Positions 17,034-24,965 of a stretch of DNA of 64,000 bases are shown piece after piece. Made by a program: the position numbers and the translations under genes. Source of the stretch: Streptomyces diacarni (GTDB taxonomy: Bacteria; Actinomycetota; Actinomycetes; Streptomycetales; Streptomycetaceae); contig NZ_QOIN01000039.1 of the NCBI RefSeq assembly GCF_003323715.1, forward strand, positions 269,692 through 333,691. The letters run 5' to 3'. The first letter of the stretch is position 1. Every line of letters starts with the position of its first letter. The notes under the pieces were generated by a model that was not told where the DNA came from, ran no database searches, and saw only the letters and a program-made list of their open reading frames with translations.

Positions 17034-18101
17034 TCACACGCCGCCTGTTTCCAGCCCGGCGAGGCGGGAGGTTCCGGCGTAGAGCAGGCGTCCGTCGCGG
17101 CGAACACGTACGCGCAGTCGCCCTGAGAGGTGCTGGAGGGAGTGGCTGTAGCGGTACGGGTCGAGCAGCGGCACAGGCAGCCTGAGCGGCCGCTCGCCCT
17201 CGGCCGTGCCGGTCATCTCGACCTGGTAGCGCGGCGAGTGGCCGCGTACGTGCCAGCTGCCGTCCCCGACCGTGGCGCGCACCCACGCTCCGGGCGGGAC
17301 CAGGCTCACCGTCCGGCCGCCGATGGCGACGACGAGGCCGCCCACGGGCACGGTCAGCCTGCCGCGGCCCAACAGGCCGCCCGCGAAGGCGACACACAGG
17401 TCCTGGCGGTCGAAGCCGTGGGCCTGGCCCCACCACCAGGCGCGGGGAAAACCCCTCCCCCAGGACTTCTCCGCGTAGACCTGGCAGCCGGTCAGGTCCC
17501 AGGTGTGGTCGCGCAGCCGCACCGTCCCCTCCACCGCGGCACCGAACAGGTGGGGGTGCCAGTAGTGGTCGAGCCCCGGGAAGAGGGAGAAGACACCGCT
17601 GCCGTGCAGGAAGCGGCGCGGTGGCCAGGTGTGGAACGGGCGCAGCGCGCACCGGAGGTCCACCTCGTCACCGACGCGGGCCCGCAACCGGTCGTGGGTC
17701 AGCTCGAGCGCGGGGTGCGCCGCGATGCGGTAGGCGCTGGTGTCGGCCCCGGTTCCCTCGACGCTGGTCGAGCGCACCAAACTGCCGGGGTGTGCCGCGG
17801 CGACGACCGTGGTCCAGGGGCGCCGCGGGTGGTGGTTGACGCCGCAGGCCAGGAGCAGGACGCGGCCGTTGACCGGGTCCGTGAAGCGCCACAGGTACCC
17901 CTCCATGGGGGCCGGGTGCGCGGGCAGGGGATCGCCACGGGGCAGGTCGGCACCTGTGGCCCGCCAGCGGCGGCGCAGGCCCGCCCGCCGGCCGTGGCGG
18001 GGCCGCAGCTCGTCCTCCGGGACGTCGAGCCCGGGGGTGCCGAGCGGGGCGGGGAGCCCGGCCGCGCGGGGCGAGGCAGAGCGGCGGCGGGGCGCCCTCA
18101 T
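17034..18101 (-). CDS. Tocopherol-cyclase-like protein
   Basis: A 355-residue protein starting at ATG 18101, overlapping the upstream prenyl synthase stop as ATGA. It resembles plant and cyanobacterial tocopherol cyclase (VTE1/SLR1737). Residues about 66-73 give MEGYLWRF (compare FEGWYFR). Residues 209-226 carry YAEKSWGRGFPRAWWWGQ, matching the family's SEKNWGGGFPRKWFWVQ signature. The extreme C-terminus SRLAGLETGG mirrors the family's AAVEIGG ending. Tocopherol cyclase forms the chromanol ring from a prenylated quinol. The HxH-rich RFLHGSGVFSLFPGLDHYWH segment precedes the motif. No signal peptide is apparent. Family assignment is good; the cyclisation product is inferred from the gene neighbourhood. 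Confidence 0.8.
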   Translation of the reverse strand: MRAPRRRSASPRAAGLPAPLGTPGLDVPEDELRPRHGRRAGLRRRWRATGADLPRGDPLPAHPAPMEGYLWRFTDPVNGRVLLLACGVNHHPRRPWTTVVAAAHPGSLVRSTSVEGTGADTSAYRIAAHPALELTHDRLRARVGDEVDLRCALRPFHTWPPRRFLHGSGVFSLFPGLDHYWHPHLFGAAVEGTVRLRDHTWDLTGCQVYAEKSWGRGFPRAWWWGQAHGFDRQDLCVAFAGGLLGRGRLTVPVGGLVVAIGGRTVSLVPPGAWVRATVGDGSWHVRGHSPRYQVEMTGTAEGERPLRLPVPLLDPYRYSHSLQHLSGRLRVRVRRDGRLLYAGTSRLAGLETGGV

Positions 18102-19168
18102 GTCCGCCGTGCCGTCACGTAGTGCGCGGTGGCGAGCAACTCCGTGCGGACGCGGGCGGGCATCGGCAGACCGGCGACCACGTCGACGGCCGCCCGCTGC
18201 CGGCGGCGTGCCTCCGCTTCGGTCGCGGCCCGGCCGCCCGCGGCCTCGATCAGCTCCAGAGCGGTGTGCAGCTCCTCGGTGGACAGCCGTCCACCGGAGC
18301 AGCCCCGCAGGAGGGCGTGCAGCCGGTCACCTGCCGTGGTGCCGGAGTTGAGCGCCGCGACGAGGGGCAGGGTTCTGCGGCCTTCGCGCAGGTCGGTGCC
18401 GACCGGCTTGCCGGTTGTGGACGGCTCGCCCCACAGGCCGAGGACGTCGTCGGCGCATTGGAAGGCCAGGCCGAGCCCGCGGCCGAACAGGGCGAACCGT
18501 GCCACCTCCCGCGGCCCGCCACCGGCCAGCAGCGCCCCGATAGCGGTGGCCGCGGCCAGCAGCGCGCCCGTCTTGGCGGACGCCGCACGGCGGTAGTCCG
18601 CGACGGTCACGGCACCGGGGCCGCTCCAGGGGGCCCGGGCGAAGTCGTGGTCGTACGCCTGTCCGTGCAGCGTGGCGAGCATGGAACGGGTCAGCAGGGT
18701 GAGGGCCCAGCAGGACCGCTGGGTACGCGGCGCGGCCAGCGTGTCGGCGGCGAGCGCGAAAAGGCCGTCGCCGGCCAGCAGCGCCGCCCCCGTGCCGTAC
18801 TGCTGCCACAGTGCGGGCCGGCCCCGGCGGGTGGGGTCGCCGTCCATGATGTCGTCGTGGACGAGGGCGAAGTTGTGGACGAGTTCCACGGCGGCGGCCC
18901 CTGGGGTGGCCTGCTCGGCGGGCGCGCCCAGCGCCTCCGCCGCGAGGTAGGCCAGCGCCGGGCGGACGGCCTTGCCCGGCATGGCGAGGTCGGTCTCCTC
19001 CCCGTCGGGTCCCCACCACCCGAAGTGGTAGCCGCTCATCCGGGACAGCTGCCGCGGCAGTGTGCGCACGGCCGTGCGCAGCGTGGGCTCCAGCCGTGCG
19101 TGCGCCCGTCGGCAGACCGACACGGCGATCTCGTGAGCCCTCGCCGGGGGACTCACCGCTGTGCTCAT
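18098..19168 (-). CDS. Polyprenyl diphosphate synthase (probable geranylgeranyl diphosphate synthase)
   Basis: A 356-residue trans-isoprenyl diphosphate synthase starting at ATG 19168, overlapping the prenyltransferase stop (ATGA). The first Asp-rich motif DDIMD is at 105-109 and is followed by the RRGRPALW segment that binds IPP. The second Asp-rich motif DDVLG is at 240-244. GKAVRPAL near 65-72 supplies the upstream IPP-binding residues. It condenses IPP with an allylic diphosphate; C20 length is the natural reading beside a geranylgeranyl-reductase-like gene, but chain length is not fixed by the residues I can judge. It probably makes the isoprenoid tail for the adjacent UbiA-type enzyme. 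Confidence 0.88.
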   Translation of the reverse strand: MSTAVSPPARAHEIAVSVCRRAHARLEPTLRTAVRTLPRQLSRMSGYHFGWWGPDGEETDLAMPGKAVRPALAYLAAEALGAPAEQATPGAAAVELVHNFALVHDDIMDGDPTRRGRPALWQQYGTGAALLAGDGLFALAADTLAAPRTQRSCWALTLLTRSMLATLHGQAYDHDFARAPWSGPGAVTVADYRRAASAKTGALLAAATAIGALLAGGGPREVARFALFGRGLGLAFQCADDVLGLWGEPSTTGKPVGTDLREGRRTLPLVAALNSGTTAGDRLHALLRGCSGGRLSTEELHTALELIEAAGGRAATEAEARRRQRAAVDVVAGLPMPARVRTELLATAHYVTARRT

Positions 19169-20364
19169 CGCGCCTCGCGCCCCTCCCGTACGGGCTCCGC
19201 CGGCCAGGGGCTCGGTTTCGTGGACGCGTGAGTCTCCGGCGGCGCGGTCGCCGTGCCGCCCGTGTCCTCGTGGTGGGCGGGCCGCCGGGCCGCGGCAACG
19301 GCCCGGTAGAGCCACACGGTGAACAGCAGTGCGGTTCCGCCTGCGACGGCGTTCCACAGCGCGGGAGCCGGCTTTCCCGCCAGCAGCAGGTCGGCGAGGA
19401 GGGCGAGCATGGTCGCGCAGGTGGTGAGCGGCAGTTGCATGGACGCCCAGAAGGTGACGTCGCCCGAGCGGCCTGTGTCGGACATCGCGTCGGTGCGCAG
19501 ACCGCGCACCACCAAGGCCGCGACCGGAGCGACCAGCAGCTGGGCGGCGGCCACCACCGCGGGCAGCACCTGGGTGAGGGCCAGGACGAGCACGCCCGCG
19601 TAGAGGACGGCCTGGCCCGCCGTGTAGACGTGGGTGACCCGGCGGGCACCGAGCAGGCCGGCCAGGGTGGCCTTGCCCACGAGGGCGTCACCCTCGATGT
19701 CCGCGAGGTTCATCACCAGGCAGCGCAGCACCTGGAGCGCCGCGACCAGCCCGGTGCACCACCCGAGCAGCGCGCCGGCTCCGCCGGGCTGCAGGACGGC
19801 GGCGAGAAGGGGCCCCATTCCGTACAGGACGGCCGCGCAGCTCGCCTCGCCCAGTGCGTGGTAGTTCAGCCGCAGGGGCGGCGCCGTGTAGAACCAGGCG
19901 AGCGCGGTCAGCGCGCCCGCGAGCAGCCGGGCGGGCAGGGTGGGCATCGCCAGGACGAGTGCCAGCGAGGTGAACAGCAGGACGAACGCGGCGCCGATGC
20001 TGGTGGCGGGGGTGAGCAGCCCGTCGACGAGGACGCGGCTGCCGCCCGTCCAGGCGGTCGGCCGCGGGTTGGCCCGGTCGGCCTCCAGGTCGAAGTACTC
20101 GTTGCAGAAGTGGGTCATCAGGTGCGTCGACCAGGCGAACGCCAGTGTCAACAGGTACCAGGCCAGTGAGAAGGCGCCGGTCGCGTGCACGGCGAGGGTC
20201 ACGCCGAAGCCGGTCACCATCATCGACTGGAAGAGGAACTTGACCCTGGCGAGCCTGAGGAAGGCGGCGAACGACCCGGGGGCCGGCGAGGGGAGTGCCG
20301 GTGAGGCGGTTGCCTGTGAGGGGGTTGCCGGCAGCGGGCCGCTGCTGCCCGGCGCGTCGCTCAT
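19165..20364 (-). CDS. UbiA-superfamily aromatic prenyltransferase, MenA-like
   Basis: A 399-residue integral membrane enzyme starting at ATG 20364 (overlap ATGA with the methyltransferase stop). The first Asp motif NEYFDLEAD (N88, D92, D96) and second Asp motif DIEGD (222-226) bind the Mg-diphosphate of the prenyl donor; about eight or nine hydrophobic helices surround them. The segment RPTAWTGGSRVLVDG after the first motif is reminiscent of MenA-type enzymes rather than plant homogentisate prenyltransferase. Given a divergent 4-hydroxyphenylpyruvate dioxygenase gene, the likely acceptor is homogentisate, with decarboxylative prenylation. The N-terminal 30 residues and the Pro-rich C-terminus are disordered. 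The acceptor is inferred. Confidence 0.85.
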   Translation of the reverse strand: MSDAPGSSGPLPATPSQATASPALPSPAPGSFAAFLRLARVKFLFQSMMVTGFGVTLAVHATGAFSLAWYLLTLAFAWSTHLMTHFCNEYFDLEADRANPRPTAWTGGSRVLVDGLLTPATSIGAAFVLLFTSLALVLAMPTLPARLLAGALTALAWFYTAPPLRLNYHALGEASCAAVLYGMGPLLAAVLQPGGAGALLGWCTGLVAALQVLRCLVMNLADIEGDALVGKATLAGLLGARRVTHVYTAGQAVLYAGVLVLALTQVLPAVVAAAQLLVAPVAALVVRGLRTDAMSDTGRSGDVTFWASMQLPLTTCATMLALLADLLLAGKPAPALWNAVAGGTALLFTVWLYRAVAAARRPAHHEDTGGTATAPPETHASTKPSPWPAEPVREGREAR

Positions 20365-21518
20365 GCGCCCTGCTCGGCGACGGGCTCGGACTCGGACTCG
20401 GCCTCGGACCGGGTGACGGGCTCGGTCCCGGGCTTGGTGGCGACGATGATGCCGTGGGGCGTCCACCCTGGTACCTCGACGCGTTCGATCGCGGTGAAGC
20501 CGGCCGCGCGCAGGCACTCCTCGTGCAGCCGCCACGGGTAGATCATGCCTCCCTCGGCCGGCAGGGAGGCGAAGTAGACGCTGTCCAGGGCCGCCACCAC
20601 GGGGCCGTCGCCCTCGTCGTTCGACATCGAGTTGAAGAGGACGACGCGCCCGCCGGGGGCGAGGGCGTCGTGGGCCTTGCGCAGCAGCGCGGTGTTCTCC
20701 TCGGGCGTCCAGATGACCAGCTGGTGGGCGAACAGGACACAGTCCATCCCGCCGGGAAAGGCGTCGGCGAACATGTCGCACGGCTGTACCGAGACGCGCT
20801 CGCCCAGCCCCGCCTCGGAGATCTTCTTCTCCGTCATCGGGGCCGAGGAGGGGATCTCCAGGATGGTCACCTCGAGGTCGGGGTGGTGCGCGGCCAGGGC
20901 GAGCGCGTTGACGGCGTCGCCTCCGCCGCAGTCGAGGAGCCGGGTGGCGCCGCGGAGGTCGAGCGCTGCGACGAGGTGTGCGTTGGCCAGCTGGGACCAG
21001 GAGCGCATGTACCGGTAGAAGACCGTCTCCAGGCGGGGGTGGAGGCTGAAGCGGTGGTACAGGTCGGGGTGGTCCCCCGGGATGCGCCGCAGCCCGACGT
21101 TGGAGTTCTCGCGCAGGGAGGCGACGAAGTCCTCCTGTCCCGGGTAGACGATGTGCGCTTCGAAGGCGACGGTGTCCCGCAGCTTGCTCCAGTTGCCTTC
21201 CTCGGCCAGTGACTCGATCAGCGCCGCCGCCCGGTACCGTCCGTCCTCCTTGCGGGTGAGCCCCAGCGAGGTGCAGCCCAGCAGCAGGATGTCGGCGGCC
21301 CGCTCGGCCAGCCCCAGTTCGGTCCTGATCGCGGTGGCCTCCAGCGGCCCCCGCTCCATGAGCAGGTCCAGCAGCTTCAGCTCGCAGGCGGCGTTGAGGT
21401 ACTGGAACGCCGCGTGCCCGAAGAGCAGGAGGGACAGCCGGTCCATGTCCAGCTCGGCGGGGCGCGCGGGGGCGGGGGCATCCGGCGTGTCCGACGGGAC
21501 GGTCATCGCGGTGGTCAT
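20361..21518 (-). CDS. SAM-dependent methyltransferase of the two-domain O-methyltransferase type
   Basis: A 385-residue protein starting at ATG 21518 with AAGAGGGGAA upstream. The N-terminal about 100 residues look like the helical dimerisation domain of plant/actinobacterial small-molecule methyltransferases (LFGHAAFQYLNAACELKLLD, then TSLGLTRKEDGRY). The C-terminal Rossmann domain has the SAM motif RLLDCGGGDAVNALALA near 190-206, TILEIPSS, and APGGRVVLFNSM. It leads the minus-strand prenyl-chromanol operon. It could C-methylate the prenylated ring, O-methylate a phenol, or act on an early precursor; the fold alone does not decide. The tail is rich in Glu/Ser (ESESEPVAEQGA). Confidence 0.8.
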   Translation of the reverse strand: MTTAMTVPSDTPDAPAPARPAELDMDRLSLLLFGHAAFQYLNAACELKLLDLLMERGPLEATAIRTELGLAERAADILLLGCTSLGLTRKEDGRYRAAALIESLAEEGNWSKLRDTVAFEAHIVYPGQEDFVASLRENSNVGLRRIPGDHPDLYHRFSLHPRLETVFYRYMRSWSQLANAHLVAALDLRGATRLLDCGGGDAVNALALAAHHPDLEVTILEIPSSAPMTEKKISEAGLGERVSVQPCDMFADAFPGGMDCVLFAHQLVIWTPEENTALLRKAHDALAPGGRVVLFNSMSNDEGDGPVVAALDSVYFASLPAEGGMIYPWRLHEECLRAAGFTAIERVEVPGWTPHGIIVATKPGTEPVTRSEAESESEPVAEQGA

Positions 21519-21616
21519 GGTTCCCCTCTTGGCGTTCGTGGCTCGTCGACCGGAGCGAACGGTGTCGAAAGCGCGTTCGTGAGCGATCGGTGAAACGGCG
21601 TGAAAAGGTCAATAGG

Positions 21617-21647
21617 CACTATACGCACCTCTTAGGTACATATAGTG
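21617..21647. promoter_or_regulatory. Symmetric element in the divergent prenyl-chromanol promoter
   Basis: CACTATA (21617-21623) and TATAGTG (21641-21647) form a perfect 7-bp inverted repeat with a 17-bp spacer, in an AT-rich patch between the two operons. TATAGT on each strand could serve as a -10 box, so one element may hold overlapping divergent promoters or an operator. AGGTA and TACCT at about 21634-21653 form a second, nested repeat. Confidence 0.5.
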
Positions 21648-21680
21648 ATACCTCACATAGTCAACGCAGGGGACGCCACC

Positions 21681-22850
21681 ATGAAGCCGACGGCACTCGA
21701 CACGACGGAAGCCGCAGCGGACGCCCCGGCCGCAGGTGCCCAGGGCGAGGCCCGCCCGTGGGACGTCGCCGGAATCGACCACATCAGGCTGTGCGTGGGC
21801 AACGCCCGCCAGGCCGCCCACTTCTACGTCTCGGCCCTCGGCATGGAGATCACCGCGTGCCGGCGCCCCGAGAACTCACCCCAGGGACACGCCGAGTACG
21901 TGCTCACCTCGGGCGGCGTCCGCTTCGTGGTGACAGGCGGCGGGGAACCCGACAGCCCCGCCACCCGGTGGGCGGCGCTGCACGGCGACGGGGTCAGCGA
22001 CATCGCTCTCCAGGTCGCCAACCTGGACGAGGGGCTCGCCTACGCCACGCGCGCCGGCGCGCGGGTGCTCCAGGAACCGGCGACGGCCCAGGACGAGTAC
22101 GGTGCGGTGCGCACGGCGGCCATCGCCACCTACGGCGAGCTGCGGCACACCCTGGTCGAGCGCCGTTCCTACCGCGGCCCCTTCCTGCCCGGCTTCGAGG
22201 CCCCCTCCCCCGGCTGCCCCCGCCCCTCGGGCCCGCGCCTCTTCCACCGCGTCGACCACCTCGTCGGCTGTGTCGAACTCGGCCTGCTGGAGGAGTGGGT
22301 CGACTTCTACCGCCGCACCATGGACTTCTCCACCATGGCCGAGTTCGTCGAGGACGACATCGCCACCGCGTACTCGGCCCTGATGAGCAAGGTCGTCACC
22401 GACGGCTCGCAGAAGGTCAAGCTCCCGCTCAACGAACCGGCACCCGGCCGGCGCCGCTCCCAGATCGACGAGTACCTCACCTACCACCGGGGGCCTGGCA
22501 CCCAGCACATCGCCCTGGAGACCGAGGACATCCTCGCCGCGACGGACGCGCTGCGCGCCGCCGGCGTCGACTTCCTGCCCACTCCCCGCGCCTACTACGA
22601 CGATCCCGTGCTGCGCTCACGGATCGGCTCCGTACGCGTCGACATCGACGAGCTGCGCTCCCGCGGCATCCTGGTGGACCGGGACGAGGACGGCTACCTG
22701 CTGCAGATCTTCACCCGCCCTCTGGTGGACCGTCCGACCTTCTTCATCGAGCTGATCGAACGCCACGGCAGCCAGGGCTTCGGCAAGGGCAACTTCAAGG
22801 CGCTCTTCGAGGCCGTCGAGCGGGAGCAGCAGCTCCGCGGAAACCTCTGA
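21681..22850 (+). CDS. hpd: 4-hydroxyphenylpyruvate dioxygenase
   Basis: A 389-residue vicinal-oxygen-chelate enzyme starting at ATG 21681 behind AGGGGA. It converts 4-hydroxyphenylpyruvate and O2 to homogentisate and CO2. The Fe(II) ligands are visible as H193 (RVDHLVG), H276 (QHIALET) and E357 (FFIELIERHG). The C-terminal lid SQGFGKGNFKALFEAVEREQ is typical of the family. Hydroxymandelate synthase is a close paralogue, but the neighbours favour homogentisate production. In most actinomycetes hpd serves tyrosine catabolism or pigment; here no homogentisate dioxygenase is nearby, so the product more likely feeds the prenyltransferase. It opens the plus-strand operon hpd-methyltransferase-reductase. 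Confidence 0.93.
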   Translation: MKPTALDTTEAAADAPAAGAQGEARPWDVAGIDHIRLCVGNARQAAHFYVSALGMEITACRRPENSPQGHAEYVLTSGGVRFVVTGGGEPDSPATRWAALHGDGVSDIALQVANLDEGLAYATRAGARVLQEPATAQDEYGAVRTAAIATYGELRHTLVERRSYRGPFLPGFEAPSPGCPRPSGPRLFHRVDHLVGCVELGLLEEWVDFYRRTMDFSTMAEFVEDDIATAYSALMSKVVTDGSQKVKLPLNEPAPGRRRSQIDEYLTYHRGPGTQHIALETEDILAATDALRAAGVDFLPTPRAYYDDPVLRSRIGSVRVDIDELRSRGILVDRDEDGYLLQIFTRPLVDRPTFFIELIERHGSQGFGKGNFKALFEAVEREQQLRGNL

Positions 22851-22886
22851 CACCCCACTTCGCACACCGTTTCCCCAGGAGCAGCG

Positions 22887-23621
22887 ATGCCGAGGGCGAC
22901 TCTCGCCAAGCAACCCGACGCCGTGTCCGCGATGTTCGACCAGGCGGCGCGGCGCTACGACCTGACCAACACCCTGCTGTCCGCCGGCGCGGACAGGACA
23001 TGGCGGGCCCGTACCCGCGAGGCGCTGGGCCTGCGGCCCGGGGAGCGCTGCCTGGACGTCGCCTGCGGCACGGGCGTCTCCACCGAAACCCTCGCCCGCT
23101 CGGGTGCCGCCGTCGTCGGGATCGACCGCTCGCCCGGGATGGTCGGCCGCGGCGCCCACCGGCCCGTCACGCTCCGCGTGGGGGACGCGCTCTCCCTCCC
23201 CTTCGAGGACGCCGCGTTCGACGCGGCGACCATCATGTTCGGGCTGCGCAACGTCGTGGACCCCACAACCGCCCTCCGCGAGATGGCCCGGGTGGTGCGG
23301 CCCGGCGGGCGGCTCGTGGTCTGCGAGTTCAGCCATCCGGTCCGGGAGCCGTTCCGCACCGTGTACCTGCGGTACCTGATGGGGGGTCTGCCGCGGATCG
23401 CCCGCCGGGTCTCCAGCAACCCGGACGCCTACACCTACCTCGCCGACACCATCCGCGCCTGGTACGACCAGCCCGCTCTCGCGGCGGTGATCGCCGGCAG
23501 CGGCTGGTCCCGCGTCTCGTGGCGCAACCTCACCGGCGGCATCGTCGCCCTGCACCGCGCGGTCCGCCTCGCCTGCGCCGCACCCGGCACCGCGCCGCTG
23601 CCCCAGGTGGCCCGCGCGTGA
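22887..23621 (+). CDS. MenG/UbiE-family methyltransferase
   Basis: A 244-residue class I SAM methyltransferase starting at ATG 22887 with CAGGAGCAGCG upstream. The [21 protein letters not shown] opening is the UbiE/MenG signature. The SAM motif [16 protein letters not shown] lies near 54-69, followed by [17 protein letters not shown] and [13 protein letters not shown]. Housekeeping members methylate demethylmenaquinol; the tocopherol enzyme MPBQ methyltransferase also acts on a prenylated quinol. Its location between hpd and the reductase suggests C-methylation of a prenyl-benzoquinol. Coupling to the next gene is tight (GTGA overlap). Confidence 0.88.
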   Translation: MPRATLAKQPDAVSAMFDQAARRYDLTNTLLSAGADRTWRARTREALGLRPGERCLDVACGTGVSTETLARSGAAVVGIDRSPGMVGRGAHRPVTLRVGDALSLPFEDAAFDAATIMFGLRNVVDPTTALREMARVVRPGGRLVVCEFSHPVREPFRTVYLRYLMGGLPRIARRVSSNPDAYTYLADTIRAWYDQPALAAVIAGSGWSRVSWRNLTGGIVALHRAVRLACAAPGTAPLPQVARA

Positions 23622-24949
23622 GCCGGCCGGCGGCGGAGCAGGCGCAGGTGATCGTCGTGGGCGCGGGCCCGGGCGGCTCCACCGCCGCCTGGCACCTGGC
23701 CCGCCAGGGGCTGTCCGTGGCCCTCGTGGAGAAGTCCGAGTTCCCCCGCGAGAAGGTGTGCGGCGACGGCCTGACGCCCCGGGCCGTACGCCAACTGGTG
23801 CGGATGGGCATCGACACCTCGGCGCCCGGCTGGATGCGCAACCGGGGCCTGCGGTTCGTCTCCCGGGGCCGGATCCTGGAACTCGACTGGCCCGAGAGCA
23901 GCGCCTTTCCCGCGTACGGGCTCACCCGCACGCGCGAGGACTTCGACCAGCTTCTCGCCCGGCACGCCGAAGCCGCGGGCGCCCGCCTGCACACCCGCAC
24001 GAAGGTGACCGCGCCGCTGCTGGACCGCGCCGGGCGCGTCGTGGGCGTCTCGACGACCGGACCCGAAGGGCGGGAGCGCGACTTCACCGCTCCGCTGGTG
24101 GTCGCGGCGGACGGCGTCGCGGGGCGCCTCGCCGTTTCCATGGGTATCGAGCGGCTCAAGAAACGCCCTGTCGGCACGGCGGTGCGACGCTACTTCCGCA
24201 GCCAGGCCAGACACCTGGACCCGTATCTGGAGTCCTGGCTCGACCTGCGCCGCGAGGACGGCCGGATCCTTCCCGGATACAGCTGGATCTTCCCCCTGGG
24301 TGACGGGAGGGTCAACGTGGGCCTCGGCGTCCTCAACGACTCCCGCACCGGCTCCATGCAAACGCGCCGGCTGCTGGAGACGTGGCTGGCCCGCACCCCG
24401 GCCGCGTGGGGGCTGCGCGAGGACGGCAACGCGGATGGCCCCCTGCGCGGCGCGGCCCTGCCCATGGGGTTCAACCGCCTCCCCCACTACCGCGACGGGC
24501 TCCTGCTGATCGGCGACGCGGGCGGCATGGTCAATCCGTGCAACGGCGAGGGCATCACCTACGCCATGGAGTCGGCCGAACTGGCCGCCGACGTGGCGGG
24601 CCAGGCGCTGGCCCGCCCGGCGGGCCCCGCCCGGGAGCGGGCGCTGGAGCACTATCCGGCCCAGATGGCGCACCGGCTGGGCCGGTACTACCGCCTCGGG
24701 CGCGGCTTCTCGGCACTGATGGCGCGGCCCGCTTTCACGTCGCTGGTCACGCAGAACGCCGTGCGGTCCCCCGCCGCCATGCGTTTCATGGTGCGGCTGC
24801 TCTCCAACCTCACCGACAGGCCGGGCACCGACGCGATGGACCACCTCGTCAACGCGCTGATCCGGGTGACGCCCTCGCCCGCCGACCACGCCGGCCGGTT
24901 CGCGGGTGCGCCGTCGCTCCGGCGGAGCCGGTCCCGGGTGCCGGGCTGA
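23618..24949 (+). CDS. Geranylgeranyl-reductase-family flavoprotein
   Basis: A 443-residue FAD protein starting at GTG 23618, overlapping the preceding stop. The dinucleotide-binding motif [20 protein letters not shown] is at about 9-28. The family-specific [19 protein letters not shown] comes near 42-60, with [20 protein letters not shown] near 302-321. These are features of the geranylgeranyl reductase/digeranylgeranyl-lipid reductase group, which saturates isoprenoid double bonds; some actinobacterial members act on menaquinone tails. Here it may reduce a geranylgeranyl group to a phytyl-like tail before or after prenyl transfer. Whether reduction is full or partial is unknown. Confidence 0.88.
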   Translation: MSRPAAEQAQVIVVGAGPGGSTAAWHLARQGLSVALVEKSEFPREKVCGDGLTPRAVRQLVRMGIDTSAPGWMRNRGLRFVSRGRILELDWPESSAFPAYGLTRTREDFDQLLARHAEAAGARLHTRTKVTAPLLDRAGRVVGVSTTGPEGRERDFTAPLVVAADGVAGRLAVSMGIERLKKRPVGTAVRRYFRSQARHLDPYLESWLDLRREDGRILPGYSWIFPLGDGRVNVGLGVLNDSRTGSMQTRRLLETWLARTPAAWGLREDGNADGPLRGAALPMGFNRLPHYRDGLLLIGDAGGMVNPCNGEGITYAMESAELAADVAGQALARPAGPARERALEHYPAQMAHRLGRYYRLGRGFSALMARPAFTSLVTQNAVRSPAAMRFMVRLLSNLTDRPGTDAMDHLVNALIRVTPSPADHAGRFAGAPSLRRSRSRVPG

Positions 24950-24965
24950 GTGAACGGCCCCGCCG

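Noticed and set aside
19165..21612. An 815-codon frame that seems to fuse an N-terminal region to the UbiA prenyltransferase
   Set aside because: The part above 20364 lies out of frame within the methyltransferase gene and is low-complexity; the ATGA overlap gives the true start.
22887..23621. The housekeeping menaquinone methyltransferase gene menG/ubiE
   Set aside because: The family matches, but its tight coupling to hpd and the reductase makes a dedicated pathway role more likely; it cannot be excluded without the rest of the genome.
21590..24949. An 1119-codon frame ending in the geranylgeranyl-reductase-like protein
   Set aside because: Upstream of 23618 it runs out of frame through hpd and the methyltransferase and has no recognisable domain.
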